The notes beneath the pieces were generated by a model. That model saw only the letters and a program-made list of their open reading frames with translations, ran no database searches and was not told the DNA's origin. A stretch of 64,000 bases of DNA from Artocarpus heterophyllus (taxonomy: Eukaryota > Streptophyta > Magnoliopsida > Rosales > Moraceae). Position 1 is the stretch's first letter. The number at the start of each line of letters is the position of its first letter. The stretch is from positions 2,852,001-2,916,000 of the forward strand of contig CM046345.1 of assembly GCA_025403435.1 (NCBI GenBank), written 5' to 3'. The position numbers and the translations under genes were made by a program. Below are positions 33,426 to 44,639 of this stretch, in pieces.

Positions 33426-35342
33426 TGTTGGAAAAATAGTACATAGAGAAATTCTAAAATTAAAAATCAAAGTATTTTCTAAATCACAAGTTTGACATGT
33501 TAAATACTAAATTAATGACAAATCTTACTAATCTCTTTTGCATACTGAAGTGGGCTTAAATCCGTGTAGAGAAGAATGTTCCAGAAGAGTCCCAACCAAT
33601 TGGTCTTCTTTGCTATTCTCTATCCACGATTGGAGTGTGCTTGGTCACACGTAGTATAGCTTTTCCTCCAGTGACTCTCCTTCTAACCACTTGCAAAGAC
33701 CTAGAACTAAGGTTCTTGATGTTGAACAATAGTTCTTAGGGAGTTTCAGAGTTTCTAAAACTAGAGTACTCACTCTATGCTTCTCAAATTGCCTAAATAA
33801 TTGAAAAAAATTACACCCAATTTATAGTGGTCGAATTTTGGGTTAAAGCATATCAAATTCGGCCTCAAAATTCAAGTCTTGATCAACTTCTTATGAAAAA
33901 CATGTATACATATTATCGCATAATTGGTAAGCCAATCTAGGTGATCGGCCTACTGAACTAACTCCATTAGTAAGCCAAAGTTTCCTATCGACCTGCCGAA
34001 CCTGAGATAATCTTGATCCTTGAGAGTATCTTATTTTCAAGAATCTTATATAGAACCTTAGTTTTGATTCAAATAACCACATGGAGAAGTTTTCTAATTA
34101 AAACAATCATATCTAGATAATCCCATAAAAAATAAAATATAATCTAAATAATTTAACATGTTTATCTTGAATTAATTTACAAAAATAATTCAATCGATAA
34201 ACTAAAATGAATTATTAAATTCAATCTTATTGAATTTCAGCCAACTAATAATTTAATATAAGTCACCAATATGTAGAAAAAATATGTTGTATCATCACAG
34301 GATTTATAACGAGCTCGCAAAGGAAACCCGATGGACATATATGGTTCAAGCTCCTATAATTATAAAATATTATATCTCAGATACATATTTTATAATTATC
34401 AACTCTAACACTACTCCACTAAAAGCTTAGAGTTACACTGTCAAACTATGTTAAATTATGAAGCTTTAATAAGCTAATTGTCCATAACATATCATAATGT
34501 GTTGCATCCCTATAGGATATTCATAATAGTCTTGAGGATAAATTTCATTTACCTTCTTGATTATTTTTATCTTAAGTTCCATTATCACACCGTTGGAATA
34601 CTTACTATCCGTAGATAGTATACTATTTTGGTTACACCTATGTATCTAAATGGTTGAGCGCTCTAGTCTTCCAATTACAAGATAATGCATAACTCTACAA
34701 AAAGAACTATAGATTCCATATCTATGAATAATGAGTCTACATCAATCAAGAGTCATATCTCTAATGTACTAGTATGCATACCATCATTAACTCAAGATGT
34801 CACCTTTTGGTACATCATAAGACATAAGTCACGAATACGGGCCCATTAGTCATTTCAAGTTAAGTTACAATAAATATGATTGTCGAAAATGAATTGATTT
34901 GCACAAATAAAATTATTAACCAAATCAATTTAACTTTTATGTTCCTATTCAATACATTGTTACCTATGACAATGCACTAATGTTTCTACTCATGGAGTCC
35001 CACTCCGATGATCAAAACAAGCCATCTCCCGTTAGGGATATAGACAACATAACAATCTTAGCATGGATAAAGCATCCAACATTATTCCCTCTATTGTGGA
35101 TCTTATGATTTAGACTATCAGCTTTAAGATTTATGTCTTCTGTATAATCTATCCTGCATATATATGATTCTTAAAGGCTTAGACCGACGGTCTTAGACTT
35201 TTGTTTGCTTATCATACGTTCAACAAAAATGAATATAAAGAGGACAACATTTGGTATATAAATAATAAATAAACTCTTTATTAATAAAATTTCTCCAAAA
35301 ACATATTACAAGATATTACTCCTTAGACCACTATGTCTAATA
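33426..35342 (-). repeat. 3' LTR of element B
   Basis: On the minus strand it starts TATTAGACATAG and ends TTTTTCCAACA. A TATA box equivalent, CACTATAAATTGG, is at about 33817-33829. Like the 5' LTR of A it starts TA, not TG. Confidence 0.85.
33928..33995 (-). repeat. Palindrome cluster, decayed (B 3' LTR)
   Basis: Units on the plus strand include TTGGTAAGCCAA, ATCGGCCTACTGA, TTAGTAAGCCAAA and ATCGACCTGCCGAA. They sit about 100-170 bases upstream (in LTR sense) of the TATA box. Confidence 0.75.
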
Positions 35343-35356
35343 ATCTCCCACTTGCA

Positions 35357-36060
35357 CTATGTGAGTAAATATGACATATCTCACATCCTCAAAGCCTCCA
35401 CATGCTTCTTAAAAACTCTTATAGTTAGTGTCTTTGTCAAAGGATTAGCTAAATTGTCTTCAGAAGCGATTTTGCATACTGTAACATGCTCGCCCTCAAC
35501 GAAGCCCTTTATTACATGACACTTCCAATGAATATGCTTGCTCTTCTTGTGAAACCTTGGTTCCTTTGCATTAGCTATCGCTATAGTGTCATCACAATAC
35601 AGTAATACCGCCTTATCCATACCAGGAACTATCTCAAGATCCCCAACGGACTTTTGTAGCCACACTGCTTCTTTCAAAACATCACTAGCTGCCACATACT
35701 TGACTGCATTGTTGAATCTGAAGTGTAATCTTGCTTGAAACTTCTCCAAACAACGGCACCATTGCCTTGAGTAAATACAAAATCAGAAGTCGATCTTCTT
35801 GAATCCAGACAAGATTGGAAATCTAAATCAGTGTATCTTAGAGGTGTTAGATCCTCACCCGAATACATAAGCATATACTATTGAGTTCTTCTCAGGTACT
35901 TAAAAATTTACTTGATCGTAACTCAGTCGTTTGGTCCTAGATCTAACTAAAATCAACGTGCTATCCTGACCGTATAACAAATCTCTGGTCATGTGCAAAG
36001 CATAGAATTCATGAGATTATCCATTATCGAAGCATAAGGCACCTTTTAAATATATTCTGT
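35357..36060 (-). pseudogene. RNase H pseudogene of element B
   Basis: The minus-strand pieces 35381-35749 and 35674-35874 contain YTDLDFQSCLDSRRSTSDFVF, LLYCDDTIAIANAK and KHIHWKCHVIKGFVEGEHV. A deletion has removed the EAEY glutamate block: sequence jumps from STMQ to YVAASDV, and the frame shifts there. The domain is clearly RNase H but inactive. Confidence 0.8.
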
Positions 36061-36860
36061 TTCTTCATCATACTTTGGTGAGCCTTTCTTAGAAAGAGTA
36101 ATTCCAAACCCAAATGGTTGTCACCTTTCTTGGAATTCTACAATGCATACTTCTTGAGAATTTTATCTAAGTAGGCCACTTAGGATAAAGCTATCATTTT
36201 GTTCTTCCTATCCCAAAAGATCTAGATACCAAGAATATAATTAGCTTCACCCAAGTCTTTTATATCAAACAGCTTAGTCAACTATAATTTGGCCGATGAC
36301 AATGCCCTAACGTCATTGCTAATTAGGATAATATCATCTACATAGAGCAGAGAAAAAAACCACCTTTCCATCCTTAATGTGTTTGCAACGACATGGTTTA
36401 TCCATATTTTATTTAACCCATAAGTCTTGATTACATGATCAAATCTTATGTTCAAAAAACGGGAAGCCTGTTTAAGTCCATAAATGGACTTTAACAACTT
36501 ATAGACCTGAACTTCTTAACCCTTAGCCTTGAACTTGTCTGGTTGCACAATATATATAAACTCATCAAGATAGCCATTCAAAAAGGCCGTTTTGACATCC
36601 ATTTGCCAAATCTCATAGTTGAGAGTGGTAGCTATCGATAAGAAAATGCGGATGGATTTAAGCCTAGCTATAGAAGAAAAGGTTTCCTCATAATCGATTC
36701 CTTCCTTTTCTGTGTATCCCTTAGCTACCAGTCTTGCCCTATAGGTGTCGACTTTCCCATCTACTTCTATCTTTCTCTTATAGATCCACTTACATCCTAT
36801 GGGCTTTACCTTTTTTGGAAGATCCACAAGTTCCTAGACTTAATTAGTCTCCATAGACTT
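36061..36860 (-). pseudogene. Reverse transcriptase pseudogene of element B
   Basis: The open piece 36516-36827 reads MDLPKKVKPIGCKWIYKRK, ARLVAKGYTEKEGIDYEETF and QMDVKTAFLNGYLDEFIYI, so the first catalytic Asp is intact. A stop follows. The piece 36282-36497 has KSIYGLKQASR and SLLYVDDIILISND, so the YVDD box is intact. Frameshifts separate the blocks. Confidence 0.85.
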
Positions 36861-38210
36861 CATCTTAGTGTTCATGGCTTCTGTCCAGAGCTTTGAATCA
36901 ACATCCTCCATAGCCTCTGCATAAGTGTAAGGATCCCTATCATGTTCAACCAGTTCAGCTAAGTAGACTTCACCATTGAACATATACCTCTCGGGTTGAG
37001 GCCTGATCCTCCCACTGCATCGAAGCCCCTTAGGTTGTTTTTTAGTTAGTTTTTCTACATTACTTGGATTGGTTTCAACCAAAACCCCTGGAGTGATCGA
37101 ATCACTAGCCAACTCCTTGAGTATCACTTTACTTCAAGGCTTAAAGTTGTCCATGTAACTTTCCTTAAGGAATGTTACATTCATTGAAACTACAACTTTA
37201 TTTTCTTTTGGGATATAGAAATAAGCCCTTTTAGTCCCTTTTGGATATCCTACGAACATACAAGCTTTCAAACATGCTTCCAACTTGTTCGCTTCATGAG
37301 CCAGACATCTCCATAAGCGAATATGGTTTAAGGATGTCTTCCTAACTATCCATAACACGTGAGGAGTTTTAGGAACCGATTTTGAGGCACATTGTTCAAT
37401 AGATAATATGCGGTTTGTAGTGCATATCCCTTTAAGGATAAAGGTAATGTTGAATAACTCATCATGGACCTAACCATGTCCAACAAAGTCCTTTTTTCTC
37501 TCTCAGCTACACCATTCTGCTGAGGAGTGGCCAACGTTGTCAAATGGGATAAAATCCTATTCTTTAATAAGTTTCCTAAGAGCTCATCAGAGAGGTATTC
37601 ACCACCTCGATCGGATCAAAGTACATTTATAGATTTACCTAATTGCTTTTCCGCTTTAGCCCAAAACTCCTTGAACTTGTGAAAAGGTTCGCCTTTATGA
37701 TGCATAAGGTAGACATAACCATATCTGGAGTAATCATTAATAAAAGTGACGAAGTACTCATGTCCTCTACATGCCCTAGTGTTCTTGGGACTATAAACAA
37801 CATTATGCACAAGTTCTAGAACCCCTTCAGCCCTATTGCCCTAAGACCTAAATGGTCTTCTGGTCATTTCACCCTCCAAGCAAGATTCACATTGTGGTGT
37901 AGATTCTACCTCTAAGTGACTTAAAGGACCATTCTTTACCAATCTTTAAATCCTATTCAGGCTAATATGACCTAATTGCAAATGCCAAAGATAAGTCTTA
38001 AGTCTTTTAGAGTTATTATCATTAACCTTAGTGTTAAGCAGTATGCCCATCTTAGGTTTGATAAAATAGAGATTGTTTTGCATCCATCCATCATAGATAA
38101 AAGATTTGTTTTTATGAATCACCACTTTATTATTAAAAGATACTAAATAAGAATCTTTAAATAAACAAGCTGTAGATATTAATTTCCTTTTTAACTCTGG
38201 GAACATAAAA
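36861..38210 (-). pseudogene. Integrase pseudogene of element B
   Basis: From N to C terminus (38206 downwards) the blocks are: YLWHLQLGHISLNRI (GAG-pre-integrase), a CESCLEGE-like CX2C block near 37880, HNVVYSPKNTRACRGHEYF in place of the usual first-Asp block, FVTFINDYSRYGYVYLMH, TTLATPQQNGVAEREKRTLL (Glu block, 37346-37543) and SLNHIRLWRC. Several frameshifts and a stop lie between. The segment after HNV differs from A, so the first catalytic Asp appears lost. Confidence 0.8.
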
Positions 38211-38990
38211 ACTGTCTTTCAAAACTAAAATCCTATAATTATCAAAACAAAGATGGACGTCTCCCATTGCTTCAGCTAACACTAAGGATCCATCACTCAT
38301 CTGAAATGTGAAGTCCTTATCCAACGACTTCTCATTTCCTTGAACCCCAATAGAGAAACACAAACATGATTAGTTGCTCCAAAATCTATGACCCAAGTGT
38401 CACTTGATTCCTCAAGTAAACAAGTCTCAATAACCAAAAGTTCACACTTACCTCCTCGAGAAAGGAAGTCTTTACAACTCTTCTTAATGTGGTCAACTTT
38501 CCCATAGAAAAGCACTTTAGCTCCTTCGGGTTATTCTTTTTCTTCTTCTTATTCTGGCCATTTGCCAAAATAGAAGATTTCCTATTATCATCCCTCTGTT
38601 TCTTTCCATTTCCTTGGTTAGGATTGGAACCAAACGCAGCCGCCAAGTTAGCCTCACCACCAATAAGAGTTTCCCTAATCAGATTTTTGAACTCTTGTAA
38701 CTGCTTCATCAACTCAGTCAAGGTCACATCTTGTCTATTGCTTAAATTATATGAAGCTCTAAACAGGATGAACTCCTTAGATAGAGTCTCAAAAACCATA
38801 GTCATCTGTGACTCAACATCGATATCAGCTCCATGGGTTTAAGCCTCAGCAAGGTAACCCATGACCAACATCATATGCTCCTTCACAGGAGTCCTTAGTC
38901 TTTATTTGTAGTTTAAGAGTATTCGAAGAGCCCTTTGCCATTTTGTTAAGGCTTGGCCATAGACGAACTGGTTCGATAAGTAATATTCCC
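38211..38990 (-). pseudogene. Protease and 5'-truncated gag of element B
   Basis: Protease block WVIDFGATNHVC (about 38360-38400) has D-F-G instead of D-S/T-G. Gag core NLSNRQDVTLTELMKQLQEF and a basic region are open in 38386-38805. The zinc knuckle reads LFYGKVDHIKKSC in the other frame, so it is frameshifted and lacks its first cysteines. Homology to A ends at about 38985 (A position about 21275). The missing 430 bases, covering gag codons 1-95 and the end of the leader, are replaced by plastid DNA. Confidence 0.8.
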
Positions 38991-38997
38991 TTTTTAA

Positions 38998-39133
38998 TCA
39001 ATTTTGTAATGTGGCCGATTTCCTCTCTTTTGCAATCAGTTTCGCTACAACACCTGCTGCTCTAGCTAATTGTCCACCCTTTCCAAGTGTGATTTCTATG
39101 TTATGTATGGCCATGCCTAAGGGCATATCGGTT
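38998..39133 (-). pseudogene. rpl2: Plastid rpl2 exon 2 fragment
   Basis: The minus strand reads [20 protein letters not shown] and then [22 protein letters not shown]. This is the start of exon 2 of chloroplast ribosomal protein L2, with a few substitutions relative to what is usual (for example Met for Thr in PLGTAIHN). It ends at the copia junction after about 45 codons. rpl2 encodes a 50S ribosomal subunit protein; this piece is nonfunctional. Confidence 0.85.
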
Positions 39134-39134
39134 G

Positions 39135-39164
39135 AGATGCGGGTTCGATTCCCGCTATCCGCCC
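39135..39164 (+). pseudogene. trnG-GCC: 3' part of plastid trnG-GCC
   Basis: GCGGGTTCGATTCCCGC followed by TATCCGCCC is the T arm and acceptor 3' strand of chloroplast tRNA-Gly(GCC). The 5' half, including the anticodon, is absent; the rpl2 piece abuts it. Confidence 0.75.
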
Positions 39165-39357
39165 AGGATAATGGGTTAATCTATTTAATTTAATAGGATA
39201 AAGGATTAAGTATAGTTGATCACGATAGTCTATCGGTTCTATCCTCCTCCATTAACCAAAAGAAAAAATGGTATAGATCCATGATAAATTTCATTCAAGT
39301 AGATATGGTATATTAATTGAGAACTTGAGACCAAAAGAACTTGAGAACTTGACTGCT

Positions 39358-39393
39358 GAGCCGTATGAGGTCGGAAACTCTCAAGTACGGTTC
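39358..39393 (+). other. Domain V of ycf3 group II intron 2
   Basis: GAGCCGTATGAGG, then a GGAAACTCTC loop region and AAGTACGGTTC, form the hairpin of a group II intron domain V just upstream of ycf3 exon 3. This is its place in chloroplast ycf3 intron 2. Only the intron end is present, so it could not splice alone. Confidence 0.8.
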
Positions 39394-39422
39394 TAAGGGA
39401 AGGAATTTACTCACCTATTCCG

Positions 39423-39577
39423 ACCGGGGAGAACAGGCCATTCGACAAGGAGATTCTGAAATTGCGGAAGCTTGGTTCGATCAAGCTGCCGAATATTGGA
39501 AACAAGCTCTAGCGCTTACTCCTGGTAATTATATTGAAGCGCAGAATTGGTTGAAGATCACAAGGCGTTTCGAATAA
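39423..39577 (+). pseudogene. ycf3: Plastid ycf3 exon 3 (open, without exons 1 and 2)
   Basis: The frame [20 protein letters not shown] continues through [19 protein letters not shown] and ends [11 protein letters not shown] with TAA at 39575-39577. This is the complete third exon of Ycf3, a tetratricopeptide photosystem I assembly factor. The sequence is intact at protein level, with Leu where Ile is common in KQAIAL. Exons 1 and 2 are not in the window, so it is a nuclear fragment. Its intactness suggests the transfer is younger than the decay of copia B. Confidence 0.9.
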
Positions 39578-39789
39578 GAATATTTTATTTATTTTATTAA
39601 TTACTATATATTAATATTACTATATATGATTTAATATTATTTTCTATTTAATATTAATTTGAATTTAATATTATTTTTAATTTAAGTTTATAATTTTTAT
39701 ATTTCTTATAATCATATATTTGTTATAATTAATTGTTTGTTATATCTATCAATCAAATAAAACAGATCGTTTCTCTGGGAAGAACCTAG

Positions 39790-39923
39790 ATTTATTTGTC
39801 TATGTACCGTTCCATTCAATCTTTTAGGTCCCTACTTTTCCTCGATGGTTATGTCACGATGTCTTTAAAGCCTATATGCGATGTATAGACGAAAAGGAAT
39901 GGTTAATTCCACATAAAGAAAAA
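39790..39923 (+). repeat. Plastid-like segment, copy 1, with internal deletion
   Basis: The segment from TTTATTTGTCTATGTACC to ATGTATAGAC is the same as 46048-46150 apart from at most a few bases. It then continues directly with GAAAAGGAATGGTTAATTCC, whereas copy 2 has about 58 extra bases at that point. I read it as plastid because of its neighbours but did not identify the plastome position. Confidence 0.75.
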
Positions 39924-39924
39924 T

Positions 39925-41298
39925 GATAATTCCCAACTCAGAATCCAATAAGCCGCCTAGAGGAGATTTGCCAAATTCAATATGGAACATGGGTCCCCTT
40001 TGATTAATATATGCCATCCAAGACCTGTCTAATCTAGCATATATTAATAATCATTTTTTTGGCCATTAATTTCATTAATAATACTCCTAGGGGAGGTTAA
40101 TAATAAAATTGATCTTGAGTGTATAACCATCATTTCAACTATTTTATCCATGATTTATAATCGCCACCAAGGGGTGTACAATGATAAATCATGCTAAAAT
40201 AAATTATTCCTTCAGAGATTCAACTCGATACATGATGAAATCTCTTCCTAGGGGTCAAAACCATCATGTGCTATCTATGCACCAACGATGGAGGCTGTAG
40301 GTCCTCTTTTCGAAAACCTTTTCCTGCTCAATATTTTAAAAGTCATGGTTTTGTGTTAACATGCATGAACAATTTTTAATGAGTGGCACTCCCTATTCTA
40401 CATGGTATGTTATCAACATACATAGCAAATCATATTATACTGTAGACAAGCAAAATAAAAAATAAATAGCCATATCATGGTTCCATTTTAGAGAAAAGAA
40501 AATAAAGATTGCAAAAGTCAATTGAAACATATTGTCGATTCTTCATCTTGTATCTTGAAGTTGTGTCCTTCTTCATATGGCATCCATCTTTAATTCTCCA
40601 ATCCCTCATAGATCAAAAGTTTTATTTTTCTAGTGATCATAAAATTTCATGTTTCTCAAAATTGTCTAAAAACCAAAATCAAAAATTGCATCAAAAAATG
40701 TACCTTTTTTGGAAAACGTTCTACCCCGCTGCAAACCTGTCAAACTAGAAGTTTGGCCTACCAGTCTGCGATGATCGGCCTGCCGAACTGATGGGTTTGG
40801 CCTGTCAACCGAGCTAAACTGGCGTTTTTCCAAAAAATAGTGTTTAAGCAGGTTTTCAATCTTATTTTTGACAATTAAAAACATAAAAATTTATAAACAC
40901 ATAAAAACAATGGAACTCTAATCATCTTTATCTTCTAGATCTGTCTTCACTTTAAATGATTATTTAATTACAAAATTTTACAAATTTAAATTAAAATAAT
41001 AATTCCTAGATGGTGATGATAGACCACTACCTAATTACATGAAAAACCTAGATACATATTCTAGCCTCTAAGGAACCATAACCGGCACAAATTAATCAAT
41101 AAATAATTAAATAATAATTCAATCAACCATAATTAATAAATAAATATTCATCATATAATCTCATGGTAACATTTAATTATATAGAAACCCTAGAGTGCCA
41201 ACTCTTCTAAAAAATTGAATTCAAACATAGAGAGAATAAGATCACACAATTCATGTATATAGAATGATCATAAACCTGAAAATTAATGTAAAAACTAG
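39925..41298 (-). other. Leader of element B (antisense)
   Basis: It aligns with the A leader in reverse: the AATCATTTTTTTGGCC region matches A 20712, and GTGGCACTCCCTATTCTA matches A 20370. A palindrome cluster is at 40749-40815. No gene is seen. Confidence 0.75.
40749..40815 (-). repeat. Palindrome cluster in the B leader
   Basis: Units on the plus strand include TTTGGCCTACCAG, ATCGGCCTGCCGAA and TTTGGCCTGTCAA. This corresponds to the 19850-20022 cluster of A but has fewer units. Confidence 0.8.
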
Positions 41299-41310
41299 GC
41301 TCTGATACAA
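41299..41310 (-). other. Primer-binding site of element B
   Basis: The minus strand reads TTGTATCAGAGC, one base different from TGGTATCAGAGC, directly after the 5' LTR end. Confidence 0.8.
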
Positions 41311-41313
41311 ATT

Positions 41314-42562
41314 GTTGAAAAAACAGTACGCAACAGAATTTTAAAAATTTAAATCAGAGTATTTTTTAAAGTACAAGTTTGACATACTAAATACATAAAT
41401 TAATGACCAATCTTACTAGCCTCTTTTGTATATCGTAGTGGGCTCAAATTCGTGTAGAGAAAAACATTCTAAAAGAGCCTTAACTAACTAGTCTTCTTTG
41501 CTATTCTTTATCCACAATCAGAGTGTGGGTGGTCACATATCGTATAGCTTTTCCTCCAGTGACTCTCCTTCCAACCACTTGAGAAGACCTAGAACTAAGG
41601 TTCTTGATGTTGAACAATAGCTCTCAGGGAGTTTTAGAGTTTCTCAAACTAGAGTATTCACTCTATGCTTCTCAAATGATCTCAATAACTAAGAAAACTC
41701 ACCCTCTATTTATAATGGTCAAATTTGGGGTTAAACCTTATTAGATTAGGCCTTAAAATTCGAGTTTGGATTAGCTTCTTATGAAAAATACATCAAAAAT
41801 GCTCAATCAGCAAGCCGATCTTTTGCCAAACTTACTCTATCAACAAGCCAAATTTTCCTGTCGTCCTACTGATCTTACGATAATCTTGATTCTTGAGAAT
41901 ATCTTATTTTCCACCTGAAAATCTTAGATAGAGTCTTAGTTTGAATTCAAATAAAATATTATCCAAATAATTTAACATGTTTATCTTGAATTAATTTACA
42001 AAATTAATTCAACAGATAAACTAACATGAGTTCTTAAATTTAATCTTATCGAATTTCAGCCAATCTAATAATTTAACATAAGTCATCAATATGTAGGAAA
42101 AGATGTTGTATCATTACCGAATTTATAATGAGCTAGCAAAAGGGACCCGATGGACATATATAGTTTAAGATCCTATAATTATAAAATGCAATATCCCAGA
42201 TAGATACATATTTTATAATTATCAACTCTAACGCTACTTCACTAAAAGCTTAGAGCTGCACACTTGAACTATATTAAATTATGAAGCTTCAATAGGCTAA
42301 CCCTCCATGACATATCATAATGTATTATATCCCCATAGGATATTCGTAATCGGTTTAAGGATAAATTTTGTTTTACTTTCCTAATCATTTTTATCTTATG
42401 TTCCATTATCACACCATTGGAATACTTACTATCCATAGGAAGTATCCCATTCGGTTACACCTATGTATCTAAATGGTTGAGTGCTTCCATCTTCTAATTA
42501 CAAGATAATGCATATAAGAGAATACCATTAACTCTACAAAAGGAGCTATGGATTTTATATCT
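41314..42562 (-). repeat. 5' LTR of element B, truncated
   Basis: This covers U5, R and about half of U3. The TATA-box equivalent is at about 41704-41717 (CCATTATAAATAGAG on the minus strand) and the palindrome remnant at 41810-41875. Homology to the A LTR stops at 42562 in the middle of U3, where the CACTA-related block begins. Confidence 0.85.
41810..41875 (-). repeat. Palindrome cluster, strongly decayed (B 5' LTR)
   Basis: Remnants such as ATCAGCAAGCCGAT, TCAACAAGCCAAA and GTCGTCCTACTGA lie at the position equivalent to 33928-33995. Confidence 0.6.
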
Positions 42563-42990
42563 ACACTCATCTAATCTCTTCTCTCTCATGAACACATGAA
42601 TATACCTTTAACCCACTAAAATCTTCATTCTCTTAATTTCCAACTAAAAAAAATTCTCTCCCGCACCCCCTCTCAAAAATCTCTCCAAGAAGCCTCCATT
42701 ATCTCTCTAATCCACAAAGCCAAAAATTCATTGCTCTTGTGTGTTTTAAGCCAAAGTAGAAGGAATTCTTTTTTTTTAAAGAAATTTTCTATTCAAGTCT
42801 TTAGAAAACATAAGAATTTAATGTATGGTTTAAAGGTTTTCATAGTTTTCAATTTTTATGATTGGTACATATTGTTTTGTGAAAAACTTTGTTAGAAAAT
42901 TTTTCTTTCTAAGGAAACCAGAACAGTCGGGAAGTGTTTGTAGTCAATCTAAGCATGTCAAGTAGTCTTAATACTTCATCTCTAACCAAC
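42563..42990 (+). other. Unassigned CT-rich and A+T-rich segment
   Basis: There is a CT-rich stretch (42640-42710) followed by A+T-rich sequence. I see no coding frame. It could be the 5' interior of the CACTA remnant or another LTR fragment; there is no CACTA-type 5' terminus here. Confidence 0.3.
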
Positions 42991-44140
42991 TTCAAAATTT
43001 GATACCCAAATGTCAAAGATGCAACGAGAAATTGCTGAACTATAAGGTATTATGACTAAATTTATTTCCCAAGGACATGCCAAACTAACGGATAAGAGCA
43101 TTTTACGACGCAACAGCTTCAAGAATAGCTATAAACCTATCAACGAAGTGAAAGCTCCATAACCTTCAGAAGTCCAATCGTCACCTCATTGTTAAGAGCC
43201 TGAACAATATTAAGAATGTAGACTCTTTGTTGATGCTAGAATTAATAGTGGGTGTACACTTGTTGTGTTTGGGAAGGCATGGATAGAGAGTCTTCCAACT
43301 GATGCAGTCCATGGAAGACACTTAGAAGATGAAAACATGCATGCTAACATCATTACCACTAGAGTTAAAACGGCTGAATTGCCTATTTCCAACAATTGAA
43401 GCAACAACTGTGGGTGAAGCAGATGGAAGCTTCATTGCATAACCAAAAAGGTTAATTGAAGTCGTTGCAATGATGAGGACAAGTCCAGTGCCTAGCCACA
43501 TTCCCCAACATGTTGCAATGATGAGGACAGCCCATTGCGAATGAGCATCCACCTTCATTTAACTTCTCTTTAGTACCTTAAGAATTTATGCAATTGGCTT
43601 TGTATGCACATTCTTTCATGCGTGATGGGTTGATGATTTAGTGGCTGATACTGGAAATAATCACTAGAAATGAAATGCCTATCTATGTATGGTATGAAGA
43701 CATTTACTACTTCATCACCTTTAACAAAATTAGGGCAAGCTGTGTAATGTTATACCTCAGGTAATAGCTTTGTTTTTAATTCTTACTTTTTAAAATCTAT
43801 GAAGAGTTTTAAGGTGCATTCAGATAAGTTAGTGCATTGTTTTCATTGTAGCTTTTTGGTGGAATATTGTGAACGTCAAGGCCAGGTGCACAATTTCAGT
43901 TTCATATCTTCAGCCCTTATTTCAAGTGTTGAAAAAGACCCAAAGAGTGATGTTAGAGAGCCCACCACATCACTCCTCCATCTGTTGGCTTAAGCACCAA
44001 GGGGAAATTATTTTTCATGTCATACAATGTTGGAGAACATTGGATGTTGGCACTTGTTTTACCATGGGAAGGCCAAATATTTTAGTTTGATCCCCTCAGA
44101 TACCCACCATGTGATGATTTCGTAGCACTCACAAGATTGT
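42991..44140 (+). pseudogene. CACTA transposon protein with Ulp1-type protease domain, degraded
   Basis: Joining frames by eye, I see SLPTDAVHGRHLEDEN followed by TVGEADGSFIA.PKRLIEVV (about 43290-43470), the domain plant CACTA proteins carry before their protease. Next come IYVWYEDIYYFITFNKIRAS.VMLYLR (43680-43760), the N-terminal part of the Ulp1-like domain, and LFFMSYNVGEHWMLALVLPW (about 44006-44066), which contains the catalytic His. FDPLRYPPCDD (about 44079-44111) contains the catalytic Asp. Several stops and frameshifts make it a pseudogene. Ulp1 (C48) cysteine proteases remove SUMO-like modifiers; their role in CACTA elements is unclear. Confidence 0.65.
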
Positions 44141-44639
44141 AAGTATCAATTTTTCTTATGAAATTAACTATGTTAAGTTTTACATAAGTGTGCTTATTAA
44201 TTCATTTTAATCATGGCATATTGTTAGGGCGCTTAACGATTTGAAACTTCGAGTGGGAAGCAGTGTAACAAGGGGAGCGAGCGGAACGCTGTATTCCAAC
44301 CGTAAGTGTCCATGACAACATGGAAACATAGAATGTGTTTTTTCATCCTACACTACATGTAGGATATAATTAATAATGGTATACAAACCTTATCAAAAAG
44401 GAATTTTATATACATATGGATATAAATGAAGTTAGAGTTGAGTGGGTACAATTTATAAATAGGCATCCCTTTTTTTTGCAATCACGGTCTTGTAGTAATC
44501 GATAACACATGGGACTGGATATCTTGTGGAAAATAAGAAATTTAGTGTATTTTATTTCCACAACCAATTTTTCATGACGATTTTTGTTAGAAACTATCAT
44601 GGAATCATATCCTTACACAATAGTTTTTGTGAAAAACCA

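Larger units (their letters stand above)
38998..39924. other. Chimeric nuclear plastid DNA (NUPT) inside copia B
   Basis: About 930 bases consist of chloroplast pieces that are not adjacent in a normal plastome: an rpl2 fragment on the minus strand, the 3' part of trnG-GCC, the end of ycf3 intron 2 with exon 3, downstream A+T-rich sequence, and a segment that recurs at 46048-46240. Copia sequence resumes with AATGATAATTCCCAACTCAG at about 39924. The pieces must have been joined before or during insertion, as in repair-mediated filler DNA. Confidence 0.8.
33426..42562 (-). mobile_element. Antisense copia element B with a plastid insert
   Basis: A copia element of the same family as A runs on the minus strand: 3' LTR 33426-35342, RNase H to gag from about 35357 to 38990, plastid DNA 38998-39924, leader about 39925-41298, primer site 41299-41310, and 5' LTR from 41314 truncated at 42562. 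The Pol blocks are collinear with A but contain stops. CAAGG (33421-33425) may be the right-hand target duplication; its partner is lost with the truncated LTR. Confidence 0.85.

Noticed and set aside
38489..38842. Plus-strand Phe-rich open frame of 117 codons
   Set aside because: It is the antisense of the lysine-rich region of B gag.
39011..39193. Plus-strand open frame of 60 codons across the rpl2/trnG junction
   Set aside because: It is the reverse strand of the rpl2 fragment read into trnG sequence; the real coding sense is on the minus strand.
39423..39577. A functional ycf3 gene
   Set aside because: Only exon 3 and the tail of intron 2 are present, inside a copia element. It is a nuclear copy of plastid DNA.
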